Source of the DNA: Xanthobacteraceae bacterium
GTDB lineage: Bacteria > Pseudomonadota > Alphaproteobacteria > Rhizobiales > Xanthobacteraceae
Length of the DNA stretch: 7,505 bases
Direction of reading: 5' to 3'
Assembly: GCA_030043175.1 (NCBI GenBank)
Contig: JASHYD010001146.1
Location: 1-7,505, forward strand
In this document: one piece after another, positions 6,812-7,505 of the stretch
How the letters are laid out: each line of letters begins with the position of its first letter
How positions within the stretch are numbered: the first letter of the stretch is position 1
Translations under genes and position numbers: made by a program
Notes under the pieces: model-generated
Databases searched by the model: none
The model's input: the letters and a program-made list of their open reading frames with translations, nothing else
What the model was told of the DNA's origin: nothing

Positions 6812-7448
6812 ATTGGACATCATCCTATCGCAGTGGGGCTGCCAATGCTACGAGCAAGCGTCGCGCTCTCTCGGCGATCCGCTTGGATTCGCAGGTTGCG
6901 GATATGCCGGTCGTTTGTGCAGAAGCGGCCCACTGATCAGCCAGACCGAAGGTTGTCCTCTACTGGCGGGCCGTCGGCATGCTCGCGGCGATCAGCCACG
7001 TAGACACAGAGCCCGTCCCCGCTGCGGCGTCCGCCCCAATTGACTGTGGAGTCGGCTGTAGAGGCCATGTGGAGAAAAGCCCACCATCCGCTCTGAGATA
7101 CAGCGATCGTCGCGGAACTTGTATCATTCCTGAAGCCGTCCGGGGACTTTCCCATTCGTTCTCGCACGCGCGTCGGGGCGCTCTCCTTCGAGGTCATCCA
7201 TCAAAATGGTCTCTACGATGACGGTGTGAATCCTGTTTCGCGCGATGGTTGACGGCTGGTCCCTAACCCCAAGACCGGCCGGACAAGGAAGCGACCGGAA
7301 GCTTTGACAGCGCCCGGAAAAGCCCTTAAGCGCCAATGGCGACCCAGGGCGAGGTTTGACACTCTGAGCCATTGATTTAGGCCATTGTGGCATCCTCAGC
7401 GGGCTCACCACATAAATATCGGAAATATAAGAATATTGTTCAGTGTCC
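6812..7448. other. Gene-poor right flank with weak minus-strand traces
   Basis: No intact gene is supported. It must include the promoter of the minus-strand hydrolase, but I see no convincing -35/-10 pair. On the minus strand one frame ends at TAG 6825-6827 and reads plausibly as a protein tail (ESKRIAERARRLLVALAAPLR). It is broken by TAG at 6960-6962 and continues upstream to roughly 7080 with moderate coding character, so it may be a decayed gene. The minus frame 7124-7498 (124 codons) begins inside the TGTGTCCCC repeats, giving Cys-Val-Pro runs, and has no recognisable domain. An AT-rich patch at about 7410-7442 stands out against the GC-rich surroundings. No tRNA or recognisable integrase is present. 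Confidence 0.35.
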
Positions 7449-7497
7449 GGGACACATAAACTCGGAAGATTGGAGCTGGGGACACATCGGGGACACA
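7443..7497. repeat. GGGACACA direct repeats with a palindrome at the right edge
   Basis: Three copies of GGGACACA(T) lie at 7449-7457, 7478-7487 and 7489-7497; the last two carry an extra leading G. The first overlaps a perfect 13-bp palindrome, GTGTCC-G-GGACAC, at 7443-7455. The cluster directly follows an AT-rich patch and runs to the end of the window. Repeated terminal motifs like this occur at ends of some insertion sequences (for example IS21-type multiple end repeats), and also as operator or iteron arrays; the sequence alone does not decide. Confidence 0.5.
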
Positions 7498-7505
7498 AGG
7501 TATCG

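Noticed and set aside
7124..7498. Minus-strand 124-codon frame as a gene
   Set aside because: Its N-terminus is just translated TGTGTCCCC repeats, and nothing downstream resembles a domain.
1..7505. CRISPR array, tRNA or rRNA genes, toxin-antitoxin or phage defence cassette
   Set aside because: No regularly spaced repeats, no cloverleaf or rRNA sequence, and no recognisable defence domains were found on either strand.

Overview
The window looks like an accessory stretch of a GC-rich proteobacterial chromosome, probably an alphaproteobacterium of the Hyphomicrobiales (Bradyrhizobium-like). This rests on base composition, the look of the membrane reductase-like protein and intergenic motifs built around TAAGCGG/AAAGCGG. 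It is inference; there is no rRNA or tRNA to anchor taxonomy.

Four intact genes are well supported, and all encode exported or membrane proteins. (1) 486-1364, minus: an exported protein of an uncharacterised family. (2) 2649-3554, plus: an eight-helix ferric-reductase-type haem membrane protein related to MsrQ, starting at a TTG behind a strong Shine-Dalgarno. (3) 3771-5153, plus: a Tat-exported alpha/beta hydrolase of the acyl-CoA thioester hydrolase/BAAT type. (4) 5535-6797, minus: a Sec-exported serine beta-lactamase-fold hydrolase (EstB/class C type).

Between them lie gene-poor stretches with signs of decay. At 2226-2372 (minus) a convincing signal-peptide N-terminus runs into sequence that does not read as protein. 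At 5279-5470 (plus) sits the C-terminal tail of a serine (resolvase-type) recombinase, with an in-frame TGA where a Trp is expected. The flanks 1-485 and 6812-7505 hold no intact gene but show weak coding-like traces on the minus strand. The right edge carries clustered GGGGACACA repeats and a GTGTCC-G-GGACAC palindrome, possibly the edge of a mobile element or an operator cluster.

The genes do not form an obvious operon: strands alternate, gaps are 200 bp or more, and no shared pathway is visible. The MsrQ-like protein has no MsrP partner here. I see no CRISPR array, toxin-antitoxin pair, phage gene or clear new system. The points most worth a second look are the Tat-exported BAAT-like enzyme, the orphan MsrQ-like protein, the recombinase remnant and the repeats at the right edge.
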